Shown here: piece after piece, positions 1 through 13,095 of the stretch
How the letters are laid out: the number at the start of each line of letters is the position of its first letter
Position numbering within the stretch: position 1 is the first letter of the stretch
Assembly: GCA_022414725.1 (NCBI GenBank)
Contig: CM039462.1
Coordinates: forward strand, 8,621,212-8,685,211
Reading direction: 5' to 3'
DNA length: 64,000 nt
Source of the DNA: Microglena sp. YARC
Lineage: Eukaryota > Chlorophyta > Chlorophyceae > Chlamydomonadales > Chlamydomonadaceae
Notes under the pieces: model-generated
Told to the model about the DNA's origin: nothing
Databases searched by the model: none
The model's input: only the letters and a program-made list of their open reading frames with translations
Position numbers and translations under genes: made by a program

Positions 1-258
1 CTTCCTGCGTGGTTCAAGGTCTTGGCGACATCCCCCCCCACCCACCCACACACACACCCACCCACCCACACACAAAAACATACACCTGTATAACACCCAC
101 GTGCAGGCTGACAGAGAAGCAGTGCAACAAGCTGATGGCAGGATGTGGCCTAGACTTCCTGTGTGGTCTAGGTCTTTGCGACAGTCCCCCCCCCACCCCA
201 CACCCCACCCCACCACCACACACAAAAGACACACACCTGTATAACCACCCACATGCAG
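1..258 (+). repeat. Partial exon copies upstream of the first TPR exon
   Basis: Two truncated copies of the 259-405 exon lie at about 1-30 and 105-190. They share the CTAGACTTCCTGTGTGG segment and the acceptor-side GCTGACAGAGAAGCAG. They are separated by C-rich and CA-rich simple sequence. The copies break off in poly-C where the parent continues, so they have no donor. Confidence 0.7.
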
Positions 259-3200
259 GCTGACAGAGAAGCAGTGCAACAAGCTGATGGCAGAATGTGG
301 CCTAGACTTCCTGTGTGGCCTAGGTCTTGGCGACAGTCACATCCTATACAACTCAGTAGCTAAGAAAGGATTTTTGACGTACGATGGGATGTGCCATGTA
401 TATAGGTGAGTCCTTCAATCACCTGCAAAGGGTGTGTGTGGGGGGGGGGGGAATTTATATGGGATATAACCAGGATACTAACATTAAAAATAAATGTATA
501 TATATATATATATTATATTATATATATATTATATATATATTATTATATATATACAAGAAAGGATTTTGAACGTACGATGGGATGTGCCACGTTTATAGAT
601 GAGTCCTTTATCACCTGCAAGGGGGGGGGGGGGATTATATGGGGATGCAGTGGGGATGTACAATATAAAAAAAAATCCCTATATCAATGATATACACAAT
701 AAAATACTTTTGACAAACAATGGGATGTGTGTCAGTGTCATTTTAGCAATTCAGCGGATGAATTGAATTTGGGTTTCGTAGGACGCAGTTCGTACCTCAA
801 CTTTTCAGGCAAAATTCCAGCAATTCTCACAATTCTTAGAAATTCTCAGAATTCTCGATTCTCGGGCCAAGTGTCAGAATTTCAATTCTTAGGCCAAAAT
901 GTCAAAAATTCTCGATTTTCAGGCCAAAATGTCAGAATTCTGGCTTCTATCTTATCTTACTCATCCTGCATGATTTGCTTATTGAATACTGTGGAGCGCT
1001 GCAATAAACCCACCCATCCCCCGCCCATCCAACTACAGATTGCTAAGCAATCGGGTCTTCTATCTCCTCTAATTCATCTTGCCTGATTTGCTTATTGAAG
1101 ACTGTGGAGCGCTGCAATAAACCCACCCATCCCTCACCCATCCAACTACAGATTGCTAAGCAATCGGGTCTTCTTATCTTCCTCTAATTCATCTTGCCTT
1201 GATTTTGCTTATTGAAGACTGTGGAGCGCTGCAATAAACCCCACCCATCTCCCCTCACCCATCCACACTACAGATTGCTAAGCAATCGGGTCTTCTATCT
1301 CCTCTAATTCATCTTGCCTGATTTGCTTATTGAAGACTGTGGAGCGCTGCAATAAACCCACCCAATCCCTTCACCCTCAACTAAGATTGGCTAAGCAATC
1401 GGGTCTTCTATCTCCTCTAATTCATCTTGCCTGATTTGCTTATTGAAGACTGTGGAGCGCTGCAATAAACCCACCCATCCCCCGCCCATCCAACTACAGA
1501 TTGCTAAGCAATCGGGTCTTCTATCTCCTCTAATTCATCTTGCCTGATTTGCTTATTGAAGACTGTGGAGCGCTGCAATAAACCCACCCATCCCTCACCC
1601 ATCCAACTACAGATTGCTAAGCAATCGGGTCTTCTATCTCCTCTAATTCATCTTGCCTGATTTGCTTATTGAAGACTGTGGAGCGCTGCAATAAACCCAC
1701 CCATCCCTCACCCATCCAACTACAGATTGCTAAGCAATCGGGTCTTCTATCTCCTCTAATTCATCTTGCATGATTTGCTTATTGAAGACTGATTTGCTTA
1801 TTGAAGACTGATTTGCTTATTGAAGACTGAAGACAATAAACCCACCCATCCCCCACCCATCCCCCAACCATCCTCCACCCATCCAACCACAGAGTTCTCA
1901 GCAACCGCCAAGGTTTACTGTCCGACAGAATTGCAGAGGAAGCAAGAGCGCGCGACGAAGCGACTGCCAGGCAAGCTGAGTCCCTTAAGGCCCAACGCAG
2001 TGTCACATCAATTAGTTTTGCAACCCTCCCTCCCAAGCCCGCCACCACACCTGCCAGCAAGACCGCGGCGCCAGCTGGGGAGAGCACCAGCGGCCCCAGT
2101 ACCAGCTCAGCTTTCGGAGGAACCTACTCCGCATCCGCAACTGGTAGGTATTAATTACCTGCACCTGCCTGTGCAAACAAATACATAAATAAATACAAAT
2201 ATATAAATAAATACAAATATATAATACATACAAATAAATGAATAAATAAATACAAATAACAGCAAATAAAATAAAATAAAATAAAGTTAAATACAAATAT
2301 GGAAATATATACAAGCAATCATTCACTTATAACCTGTGCCTGCATGTGCAGAAAAATACTTCAACACATAAATAAATACAAAGTAATCCAGGAAGTAATC
2401 ATTCACTTATAACCTACTCCGCATCAGCAGCAGGTCGGTATTTATTCCTGCACCTGCCTGTGCAGGCAAATACATAAATATATAAATAAATAAAAGCAAT
2501 CATTCATTTATAACCTGTGCCTGCCTGTGCTGGCAAATACATAAATAAATAAATAAATAAATAAAAGTAATTATTCATTTATACCTGCACCTGCCTGTGC
2601 AGACAAATACATAAATATATAAATAAATATAAGTAACCATTCATTTATAACCTGTGCCTGCATGTTCAGAAAAATACAACAATAAACAAATACAAAGTAA
2701 TCATCTATTTATAACCTACTCCGCATCGGCTACAGGTAGGGTGGCCTGTGCTTTCAGATAAAAAGAAAATAAGAATAAAAGATAAGGAAAAAAGAAAAAA
2801 GAAAAAAGAAAAAACAATTGAAAATAAAAATAAAAAGAAATGGAAGAAAAATAAAAAGTAAGAAAAAGTAAGAAAAAAAGAAGAAAAAGAAGAGGGAAAA
2901 AAGGAAAAGGAAAAAGAAAAAGAACGCCTGGTGCCTGGAACCTACTCCGCATCCGCAACGGGTAGGGCAGCCTGTGCTTTCAGATAAAGAGAACATGATT
3001 ATAAAATAAAAGAAATAACGAAAAATAAAATAGAAAGAAAATAAATTAAAATTAAAGTAACAGAAAAGAAAGAAAAAGAAAAAGAAAAGGAACGTGTGGG
3101 GCATGTTGTTAAGGTAACACCTGTATGCCTGTGCATACATTCAACTAGTTCCCCCAATTTATGACAGATTTTGATAGACAAATCCACAACTATAATGCAC

Positions 3201-6200
3201 AACCAGTATTCCCAATGTATCACAGATTTTTCTTAATACAATCCACAACTATAATGCACAATTATTCTTCTTAATTTATTCAAGGTTTTGCTACCGGCAA
3301 AATCCAAGTTTGAATTTGATTTTGCTTTACAAACAGTATTGTCTATAACCCCCCTGGGGGCGCCCTGTGTAGAAAACATAAAAAAACATGAATAGGCACC
3401 ACCAACATTTGTGGTTGGCCCCAGTGAAAGCAAACGGGCTGGCCCACTCAACCTCACGCCTCTTAATAAGACCCACCATTTGTTTATTCATTGGCCCACC
3501 CACCGCTCCGCAACAGACAGGGCGGCCACCCCAGTCGATAGCGCTTCTCCACCCCCACCTCCACCCCCACACCCACACCCACACCCCCACACCACCACTC
3601 ACCTCCACCCACCTCCACCCACCATCACCACACCCTCACCCCCACACCACCCCCCACCACCAGTCAGGGGCAGCCACTTTCCACCACCACCTCCACCACC
3701 CACCCCCCACCCCCACACCACCACACCACCACACCACCACTCACCTCCACCCACCTCCATCCACCACCACCACCCACCTCACCCCCACACCACCCATCAC
3801 CACCAGGCAGGGCAGCCACTTCTCCACCACCACCACCACCACCCCACCATCTTCCACCATCAACAGGTAGGAGGGGGGATGCTAGTCCCCACAAAGCCAG
3901 TCCCCAGTGACTCAGAAACCTATCCCCTAAACCCTAAACCCTAAAGCCAGTCCCCAGTGACTCAGAAACCTATCCCCTAAACCCTAAACCCTAAAGCCAG
4001 TCCCCAGTGACTCAGAAACCTATCCCCTAAACCCTAAAACCAAAAACCTAAAACCTAAACTCTAAGCCACTGAACCCTAAACCCGAGGAGATCTGGCTTT
4101 GTGGGGACTGGCTTGTGGGGACCAGCTTCCCCCCACCCACCTTTTCCGACTCCCCCGCCACCGCCACCACCTCCACCCCCCCACCTCCATCCCCCCCCCA
4201 CCACCACCACCACCACCCACCACCACCACCACCACACCATCTCCACCACCAACAGGCAGGCCAGCCGCCCCAGGCTACAGCCGCTTTCCGACTCCCCCGC
4301 CACCGCCACCACCACCACCCACCAACTCCATCCCCCCACCACCCACCTCAACCCACCACCACCCACCACCCCCACCTCCATCCACCCCACCACATCCACC
4401 CACCCCACCACCAACCACCACAACCACCACCAGGGCAGGGCAGCCGCCCTGGGCTACAGTCGCTTCTCCAACTCCCCCGCCCCCCCCCCCCCCCCCCCCC
4501 CCCCTCCCACACACACACACACACACACGCTCCCCCCCCCCCCCCCCCCCCCCCCCCCACCCCCCCCCCCCCCCCCCCACACACACACACCCCAACCACC
4601 CACCCCACCACCAGGCAGGGCAGCGGCCCCAGGCTACAGTCGCTTCTCCGACTCTCCCGCCATCGCAGCATTCGGAGCCTCAGGCCTGCTCGGCCGTTCA
4701 CCTCGCACAATCATCGGCCAGCCGTTAAACGCCGAGTCTGCCACTTCGGCCGCCCCCCAGGGGGCCCAGCCCCCCCCAGGTCTCCTGCCCGAAGAGGCTG
4801 GCAGTTCACCCCTGTGGGGCATGTCAGCCCTCATGGCTGCCAAGGAACCCCCCATGATGCTGCGGGAGACCATCCCCCCCACGGCGTGTCCCTTCAAGCA
4901 CGTTAAAGCGAAGTTTAAGTTTGCCAAGGAGCTGATGTCAACAGGCCAAGCCAAGATTGCGTTTGGGGTACTAAAGGAGCTGCCCGGGGAGTGGGCAAAC
5001 GCAGTTATAGATAAGCAGGTATGCAGTGTGATACACACACACACACAGATGTCGACAGGCCAAGCCAAGATTGTGTTTGGGGTGCTAAAGGAGCTCCTTG
5101 AGGGGTGGGCAAACGCAGTCATAGATAACCCTTCCCCCCCTGACATCCACCCTCCCGTCCCAGCCCTGCAGGAAGCTCTGGCCGCCAAGCGAGCTGGAAA
5201 GAAAGCGGCACCCACTGAGCTCCCCTTCCGCATTCGCCCAACTCAAGATGCCCGCAGCCTCCCCACCCACCCACCTCCCACCCCCACCCATCCCACCTTC
5301 CACCCCACCTCTCCCCCCTGACCTCCACTTCCACCCACCCACCACACCACCCCACCCGACCCCGCCCCACCCCACCCTCCACCCCACCTCTCCCCCCTGA
5401 CCCTCCACCCTCCCCCCATCCACCCCCACCTCTCCCCCCTGACCTCCCCCTCCCCCCTCCACCCCCAACCTCTCCCCCCCCTGACCTCCCACCCTCCCCC
5501 CTCCACCCCCACCTCTCCCCCCTGACCTCCACCCTCGCCCCTCCACCCCCACCTCTCCCCCCCCTTGACCTCCACCCTCGCGTCCCAACCATGCAGGAGG
5601 CTCTGGCCGCCAAGCAATCCAGAAAGAAGGCGGCAGCCACTGAAGCCCCTTCCGCCTTCGCCCAACTCGAGACGCCCTTTCCCTTCCCCCACCCACCTCC
5701 CACCCCCCACCAACCACCCCACACTTCATTTCCCCTCCCCCACCACCCTTTACTTCCGCCCTCCCGTACCACCCCTGCAGAAGGCTCTGGCCGCCAAGCG
5801 AGCTGGAAAGAAAGCGGCACCCACTGAGGCTTCATCTGCATATGCCCAACTCAAGATAACCTCACCCTCCCACCTCCCACCTCCACTCACCCACCCACCC
5901 GCACACACACCTCTTCCCCCTGACCTCCACCTTTTCGTCCCAACCCTCCAGGAGGCTCTGGCCACCAAGCGAGCTGGAAAGAAAGCGGCACCCACTGAGG
6001 CTTCATCTGCATATGCCCAACTCAAGATAACCTCACCCTCCCACCTCCCACCTCCACTCACCCACCCACACACACACACAACTCTTCCCCCTGACCTCCA
6101 CCTTTTCGTCCCAACCCTCCAGGAGGCTCTGGCCACCAAGCGAGCTGGAAAGAAAGCGGCACCCACTGAGGCTTCATCTGCATATGCCCAACTCAAGATA

Positions 6201-9200
6201 ACCTCACCCTCCCACCTCCCACCTCCACTCACCCACACCCACACCCACACACCTCTTCCCCCTGACCTCCAACCTCCCGTCCCAACCCTCCAGGAGGCTC
6301 AGGCCGCCAAGCGAGCTGGAAAGAAAGCGGCACCCACTGAGGCTTCATCTGCATATGCCCAACTCAAGATAACCTCACCCTCCCACCTCCCACCTCCACT
6401 CACCCACACCCACACCCACACACCTCTTCCCCCTGACCTCCAGGAGGCTCTGGCCACCAAGCGAGCTGGAAAGAAAGCGGCACCCACTGAGGCTTCATCT
6501 GCATATGCCCAACTCAAGATAACCTCCCCCTCCCCCCCCCCACACACCCACCCACCTCCCACCTCCACTCACCCACCCACCCACTCACCTCTCCCCCCAC
6601 ACCTCCCCCCCCCCCCCCGTCCCAACCCAGGAGGCTCTGGCCGCCAAGCGAGCTGGAAAGAAAGCGGCACCCACAGAGGCCCCATCTGCATTCGCCCAAC
6701 TCAAGACGCCCTCAGCCTCCAATTCATCCGCCCTCCACTTGGTGCCCATGGAGGGCCAGCTCTACATTAGCTTGCTCACCGGGAGCTACGCTCTTACACA
6801 CGATAATCTGACCCTGGCCAAGGAGCAGTTTGGTCTGGCTGAGTCGGTGTATGATGTTGGCACCTTGGGACAGGAGCACCCCTACTACTACTTAATCTTC
6901 ATGTGCCAGGTGTGTGTGCGGGTGGATGTGGGTTGGTGGGTGGGGGGTGGTGTGTGTGTCTGTGTTTATGTCTCTGTGTGTGTGTGTGTCTGTGTGTGTG
7001 TGTGTGTTTGCAGTTCTATAATCTGGCCCTGGCCAAGGAGCAGTTTGGTCTGGCTGAGTCGGTGTATGATGTTGGCCCCTTGGGACAGGAGCACCCCTAC
7101 TACTACTTAATCTTCATGTGCCAGGTGTGTGTGTGTGTTTGGGTTGGTGGGTGGGGTAGGTGGGGGGGTGGGTTGGGTTGGGTGTGTGGGGGGGGGTATG
7201 TGTGTGTGTTTATGTGTCTTTGTGTGAGATGTGTGTGTTTGTTTGTGTGTGTGTGTGTGTGTTTGTGTATGTGTATGTGTATGTGTGTGTTTGTAGTCCT
7301 GTAATCTAAACCTGGCTAAGGAGCAGTTTGGTCTGGCTGATTCGGTGTATGATATCGGCAGCTTGGGACAGGAGTACCCCTACTACTATTTAATCTTCAT
7401 GTGCCAGGTGTGTGTGTGTGTACAAACACACATAGCACACACAGCACACACACAGCACACACACACAGACACACACACACAGACACACACATAGCACACA
7501 GGCACAACACACAGCACACACGTCATTTGCTTGTACCCCCCTACATTATCCCAGGGCCTTCACCATTTCTACGAGGGAGACTACAGCAGTGCAATAGAGT
7601 GATAGTTTAGCTAAAGGTGTCATCTTTCTTATTTGGTTGTACCTACCCTAAACCCTATACTCTGAACCCTAAACCCTAAACCCTATACTCTGAACCCTAA
7701 ACCCTAAACCCTATACCTATTCCTAGGGCCTTCACCCTTTCTACGAGGGAGACTATAGCAGTGTGATTGAGAGGCTGGAGAAGGGGCATGACCTTGCAGA
7801 CACACACAGCACACAGACACACACACAAAGCACATAGACAAACACACAGCACAGACGTTGTTTGCTTGTACCCCCCTACATTCCCCCAGGGCCTTCACCA
7901 TTTCTACGAGGGAGACTATAGCAGTGCGATCGAGAAGCTGGAGAAGGGACATGACCTTGCAGACGTTGCGTCGAGAGATTTGAAGAGCCCCACGCTTGTG
8001 ACAGCGCGTAAGAATGCGGCCACATGTCGCAACAACCTGGGTGTGTGCTATCTCATGCTAGGACAAAGGTGAGAGGGACGGTGAGTAGGAGAGGAGTCTT
8101 GGTCGCTTGGTTGGGTCGGTAACATGGACTTGCAGTACTAGGGCTAGGGCAAAGGTGAGAGGGATGGTGGGTACAAGAACTTGGGGGTGATTGGATGGTT
8201 GGTTGATTGGGTTGGTTGATTGGTTGGCTGGCTCGCTGGCTGGTTGGTTGGGTTGGTTACATGGACTTGCAGTACTACTTATGCGATATTTCCAGTCTTG
8301 TGGACTGCACGAAAGAACGCAGCCACATGTCGCAACAACCTGGGAGTCTGCTATCTCATCCTAGGGCAACTGTGAGAGGGATGGTGGGTAGGACTGGTGT
8401 GTTGGTCACTTGGTTGGGTTGATTGGCTGGTTGGGTCTGCTACCTCATGCTAGGGCAACGGTGAGAGGGATGGTGGGTAGGACTGGTGTGTTGGTCACTT
8501 GGTTGGGTTGATTGGCTGGTTGGGTCTGCTACCACATGCTAGGGCAAAGGTGAGAGGGATGGTGGGTACAAGAACTTGGGGGTGATTGGATGGTTGGTTG
8601 ATTGGGTTGGTTGATTGGTTGGCTGGCTGGCTGGCTGGTTGGTTGGGTTGGTTAAATGGACTTGCAGCGCAATGTATGCGATACTTTCAGTCTTGTGGAC
8701 TGCACGAACGAACGCAGCTACATGTTGCAACGACCTGGGTGTCTGCTATCTCATGACAGGGCAACGGTGAGAGAGACGGTGGGTAGGACTGGTGTGTTGG
8801 TCACTTGGTTGAGTTGATTGGCTGGTTGGGACTGCTACCTCATGCTAGGGCAAAGGTGAGAGGGACGGTGGGTAGGACTGGTGTGTTGGTCACTTGGCAC
8901 AATCAACCAAATGACTTAGACATGGCAGCAAAACAATGACTCTTTCTCTTTGGTGTTTGATATCAGGGCAGAGGCCACCAACAAGCTCCAATCTGCCGTT
9001 GAGCTGTTGACACTCTCCTCCAAACACACCACCACACCACGCACAATACACCATCAAAGTTCCACAAATCATGAAATTAATGACTCTTTCTATCTGGTGT
9101 TTGATATCATGGCGGAGGCAACAAACAAGCTTAAAGCTGCCGTTCAGTTGTTGACACCCTCCTCCAAACACACCACCACACCACGCACAATCAACAATAC

Positions 9201-11157
9201 GACATTGACAAAGCAGCAAAACAATAACTCTTTCTCTTTGCTGTTTTATAACAGGGCAGAGGCCACCACCAAGCTTTAATCTGCCGTTGACCTGTTGACA
9301 CCCTCCTCCAAACACAGCACCACACCACACACAATCAACAATACGACATTGACATAGCAGCAAAACAATGACTCTTTCTCTTTGTTGTTTTATAACAGGG
9401 CAGAGGCCACCACCAAGCTTTAATCTGCCGTTGACCTGTTGACACCCTCCTCCAAACACAGCACCACACCACACACAATCAACAATACAACATTGACATA
9501 GCAGCAAAACAATGACTCTTTCTCTTTGTTGTTTTATAACAGGGCAGAGGCCACCACCAAGCTTTAATCTGCCGTTGACCTGTTGACGCTCTCCTCCAAC
9601 CACACCACCACACCATGCACAATCAACAATATGACATTGACATAGCAGCAGAATAATAACTCTTTCTTTTTGGTGTTTGATAACAGGGCAGAGGCCACCA
9701 ACAAGCTCCAATCTGCCGTTGAGCTGTTGACATTGTTAGGTCCTGGGCAGCTTCAGGCAAAGGTGAGTTATGAGCTGGGATGTCTATCTCTAAGTTATAA
9801 GCTCGGTGTCTATCAGATAGAGCGGGGATCAGTGTCTATCTCTGAGTGGCTCACAACATAGAGAACTTATGATGTCCATGTTAAAGATGTTGACATTGTT
9901 GGGTCCTGGGCAGCTTCAGGCAAAGGTGAGTTTGAGTGTGTGGCTTAGTGTGTGGAGTGTTGTGGGGTGGGTGGGTACTATATTTTGTCAAATTAGTCAG
10001 CGCTTTGTAGTGCAAAAAGCGCCGGGGTTGAAAAGCTGTGCGAAACGGGCAGTGGGGCTCAAAAGTGTAGTGGGGTGGTTGGGTGTGGGACAAGGTGGGA
10101 TGGGTGTGTTGTGTTGAGCTGGTGCAAGCGAAAGGCTATAGTCACCTACTACCTTAGTGCAGGGATTGTAGTGGGGTGGGTGGGTGTGGGACAAGGTGGG
10201 ATGGTTGTGTTGTGTTAAGCTGGTGCAAGCGAAAGGCTATAATAACCTACTACCATAGTGATGGGAGTGTAGTGGGTGGGTGTGGGACAAGGTGAGATGG
10301 GTGTGTTGTGTTGAGGTGGTGCAAGCGGAAGGCTGTAGTGACCTACTACCATAGTGATGGGAGTGTAGTGGGTGGGTGTGGGACAAGGTGGGATGGGTGT
10401 GTTGTATTGAGCTGTTGGCATTGTTGGGTCCTGGGCAGCTTCAGGAAATGGTGAGTTGGAATGTGTGGCATAGTGCAGGGAGGGTAGTGGGGTGGGTGGG
10501 TGCGGGGAGCGTAGTGGAGTGGGTGGGTGCGGGGAGCGTAGTGGGGTGGTGGGGTGCAGGGAGCGTAGTGGGGTGGGTGGGTGGGTGCGTTGTGGGTGGG
10601 TGCATGAGGAGTGCGAGGAGCGTAGTGGGTGGGTGGGTGTGGGGGGCATAGTGTGGGGAGTGTAATGGGGTGGGTGGGTGTGGGACAAGGTGGGATGGTG
10701 TGTTGTGTTGAGCTGGTGCAAGCAAAAGGCTATAGCAACCTACTACCTAACCTAACTCAACCCAATCCAACCCAACCCAACCCAACCCAACCCAACCCAA
10801 CCCAACCCAACCCAACCCAACCCAACCCAACCCAACCCAACCCAACTGCCACAGAACATCTCCCTTGACGTCGCTAAGTCCAATCTTCGTCGCACTGTTC
10901 GACATAGCTTTGCTGTGGGTATCCCTGTTGCTTCTCGGCCCGTCAGTGCGGCCGCCCGACTAATGGGAACCCCCCCATCTTCATCGCTGTCGCCCCCAAT
11001 GACTGCCAGCTCAGGGGGGCTGCAGCCAACCAGAATGCACAGTGCTGGGGGGGCATTGTCCCAAAGTGTGTCTATGACCTCTATGACGTCATCGAATGAG
11101 CGCCTGCAGCGTTTCTTGACCCAGGTGGGTTGTTTCTTGACCCAGGTGGGTTGTTTT

Positions 11158-11206
<49 letters not shown>

Positions 11207-11606
11207 TGACCCAGGTGGGTTGTTTTTGACCCAGGTGGTTTTTTTTTTTTTTTTTAGGCCTTTCATATTGTAGTGTTCGTGGCGGAGCCCCCTCTTCAAG
11301 GGGGCGGGAGCCCCCATGTTTACCCATTTGTCCGTTTGTCCGACCAGAAAAAAACGAAGCCTGACACGTCAGCCAACGGCCGCGTAACTAACTCGCTTCG
11401 GTCAGCTCCATCGTTGCCTCCTTTCGTTCCGTTGCCAACACACTCCGCCAATTTTCCGCGTCGCTTGCGACGCTGCTTGTAGGACTTGTCAATTTCTTGG
11501 GGCTCAGTTCACCAGCCCTAGTTTATTAAACTACCTTACATGTTTTTAAGGTCGGGCAAGTCCCTTTAGGCCTATTTGACTAATCCTGGACTAAAACAAT
11601 ACAGGC

Positions 11607-11643
<37 letters not shown>

Positions 11644-11702
11644 GGCAGACAGACAGACAGACGGACGGACGGATTGACGGATGGATGGACGGACAGGCAG
11701 AA

Positions 11703-11797
<95 letters not shown>

Positions 11798-13059
11798 ACC
11801 TAACACTGGATGAACTTGTGTGTGCAGGCGATAACCATGTATGTATGTTACAGTCCAGGGGTGGGCCAAATAGGCTAAAGGGGCTTGCTCAACCGTGACA
11901 GGAGGGGCTGTATGTATGTATGTTGTTACAGTCCAGGGGAAGGCCAAATAGGCTCAAGGGACTTGCCCAACCTTGACAGGAGGGGCTAAAAAGAAATGAC
12001 ATGGATGAACTGAACCCCAAACAATCGTTTTACTGACGGGGGCCCTGAGTTCGTGCTACAGTGATCATTTAATTCTACAATGTATTTTAATCATCATCTC
12101 AGGCAAAACCATGAAGGTATCGATGCCACCCACCGCCATGCCCGCTTGGGCCGTTAGAGACATCCCCAGTGGGAAGGATGCCAAAGCCATGAAGCGTGTC
12201 AAAGTAACAGTCCACGGGTATTCAAAACATTGTTTTTTGGCGCAGCTTCCTTCAAGGGGGCGGGAGCCCCCATGTTTACCCATTTGTCCGTCCGACCGGG
12301 GAAAAAATGAAAATTGAAGCCTGACACGTCAGCCAACGGTCGCGTAACTTACTCGCTTCGGTCAGCTCCATCGTTGCCACCTTTCGTTCCGCTGCCAATA
12401 CACTCCGCCAATTTTCCGCGTTGCTTGCGACGCTGCATAGGACTTGTTTATTTTTTAGTCAAACTAACACGTGATGAACTTGTGCGTGCAGGCGATAACC
12501 AAGGTAACGATGCCACCCACCGCCGTGCCCGCTTGGGCCGTTGGATTTTTTTGTTGTTGTTGAAACTAATACGTGATGAACTTGTGTGTGCAGGCAATAA
12601 CCATGAAGGTATCCATGCCACCCACCGCCGTGCCCGCTTGGGCCGTTAGAGCCATTCCCAGTGATAAAGATGCCAAATCCAAGAAGGGAGGCAAGAATGA
12701 CAAGAAGGGCAAGGATAAGAAGAAAGGGGAGCCAAAGAAAAAGGTGAGGAGGTTTGAGAGTGAATTACAAACGTGACAAATCAGCACTACAAACGTGACA
12801 AATCAGCACTACAAACGTGACAAATCAGCATTACAAACGTGACAAATCCATCGCGTCATTTGAACTTAGTAGATATCATTTTAACCAAGTATCTTTTCAT
12901 ATTTATATGAGCTTAATTTCAACCGGAGGTTCATAATGAACTCCGAGTTGAATATCATTCACCTCCCTAAGATCCTAACTCTGAACCGAAACTAATAATA
13001 TTTTGAGACCTGAACTACACTAACTTTAAGATTTTTAGGCATTGAGTCTGGAGATTTGT

Positions 13060-13095
<36 letters not shown>

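Larger units (their letters stand above)
6910..7889 (+). repeat. GT/CA-rich intron with partial exon 5 copies
   Basis: Besides the two complete extra exons (listed separately), the start of exon 5 (GGGCCTTCACC, then TTCTACGAGGGAGACTA) is copied at about 7554 and 7727. The first copy runs into TGATAG soon after its start. Between them lie CCCTAAA-type repeats mixed with TATACTCTGAACC (about 7645-7722). CA and GT tracts fill the remainder. Confidence 0.7.

Noticed and set aside
4101..5321. 406-codon Pro/His/Thr ORF as one exon
   Set aside because: Only the 4615-5018 part has exon character and matching splice phases; the rest is CCA and poly-C intron sequence and duplicated edges.
9255..9590. 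Middle copies of exon 6 as functional exons
   Set aside because: They carry an in-frame TAA (AAGCTTTAA) and lack donors.
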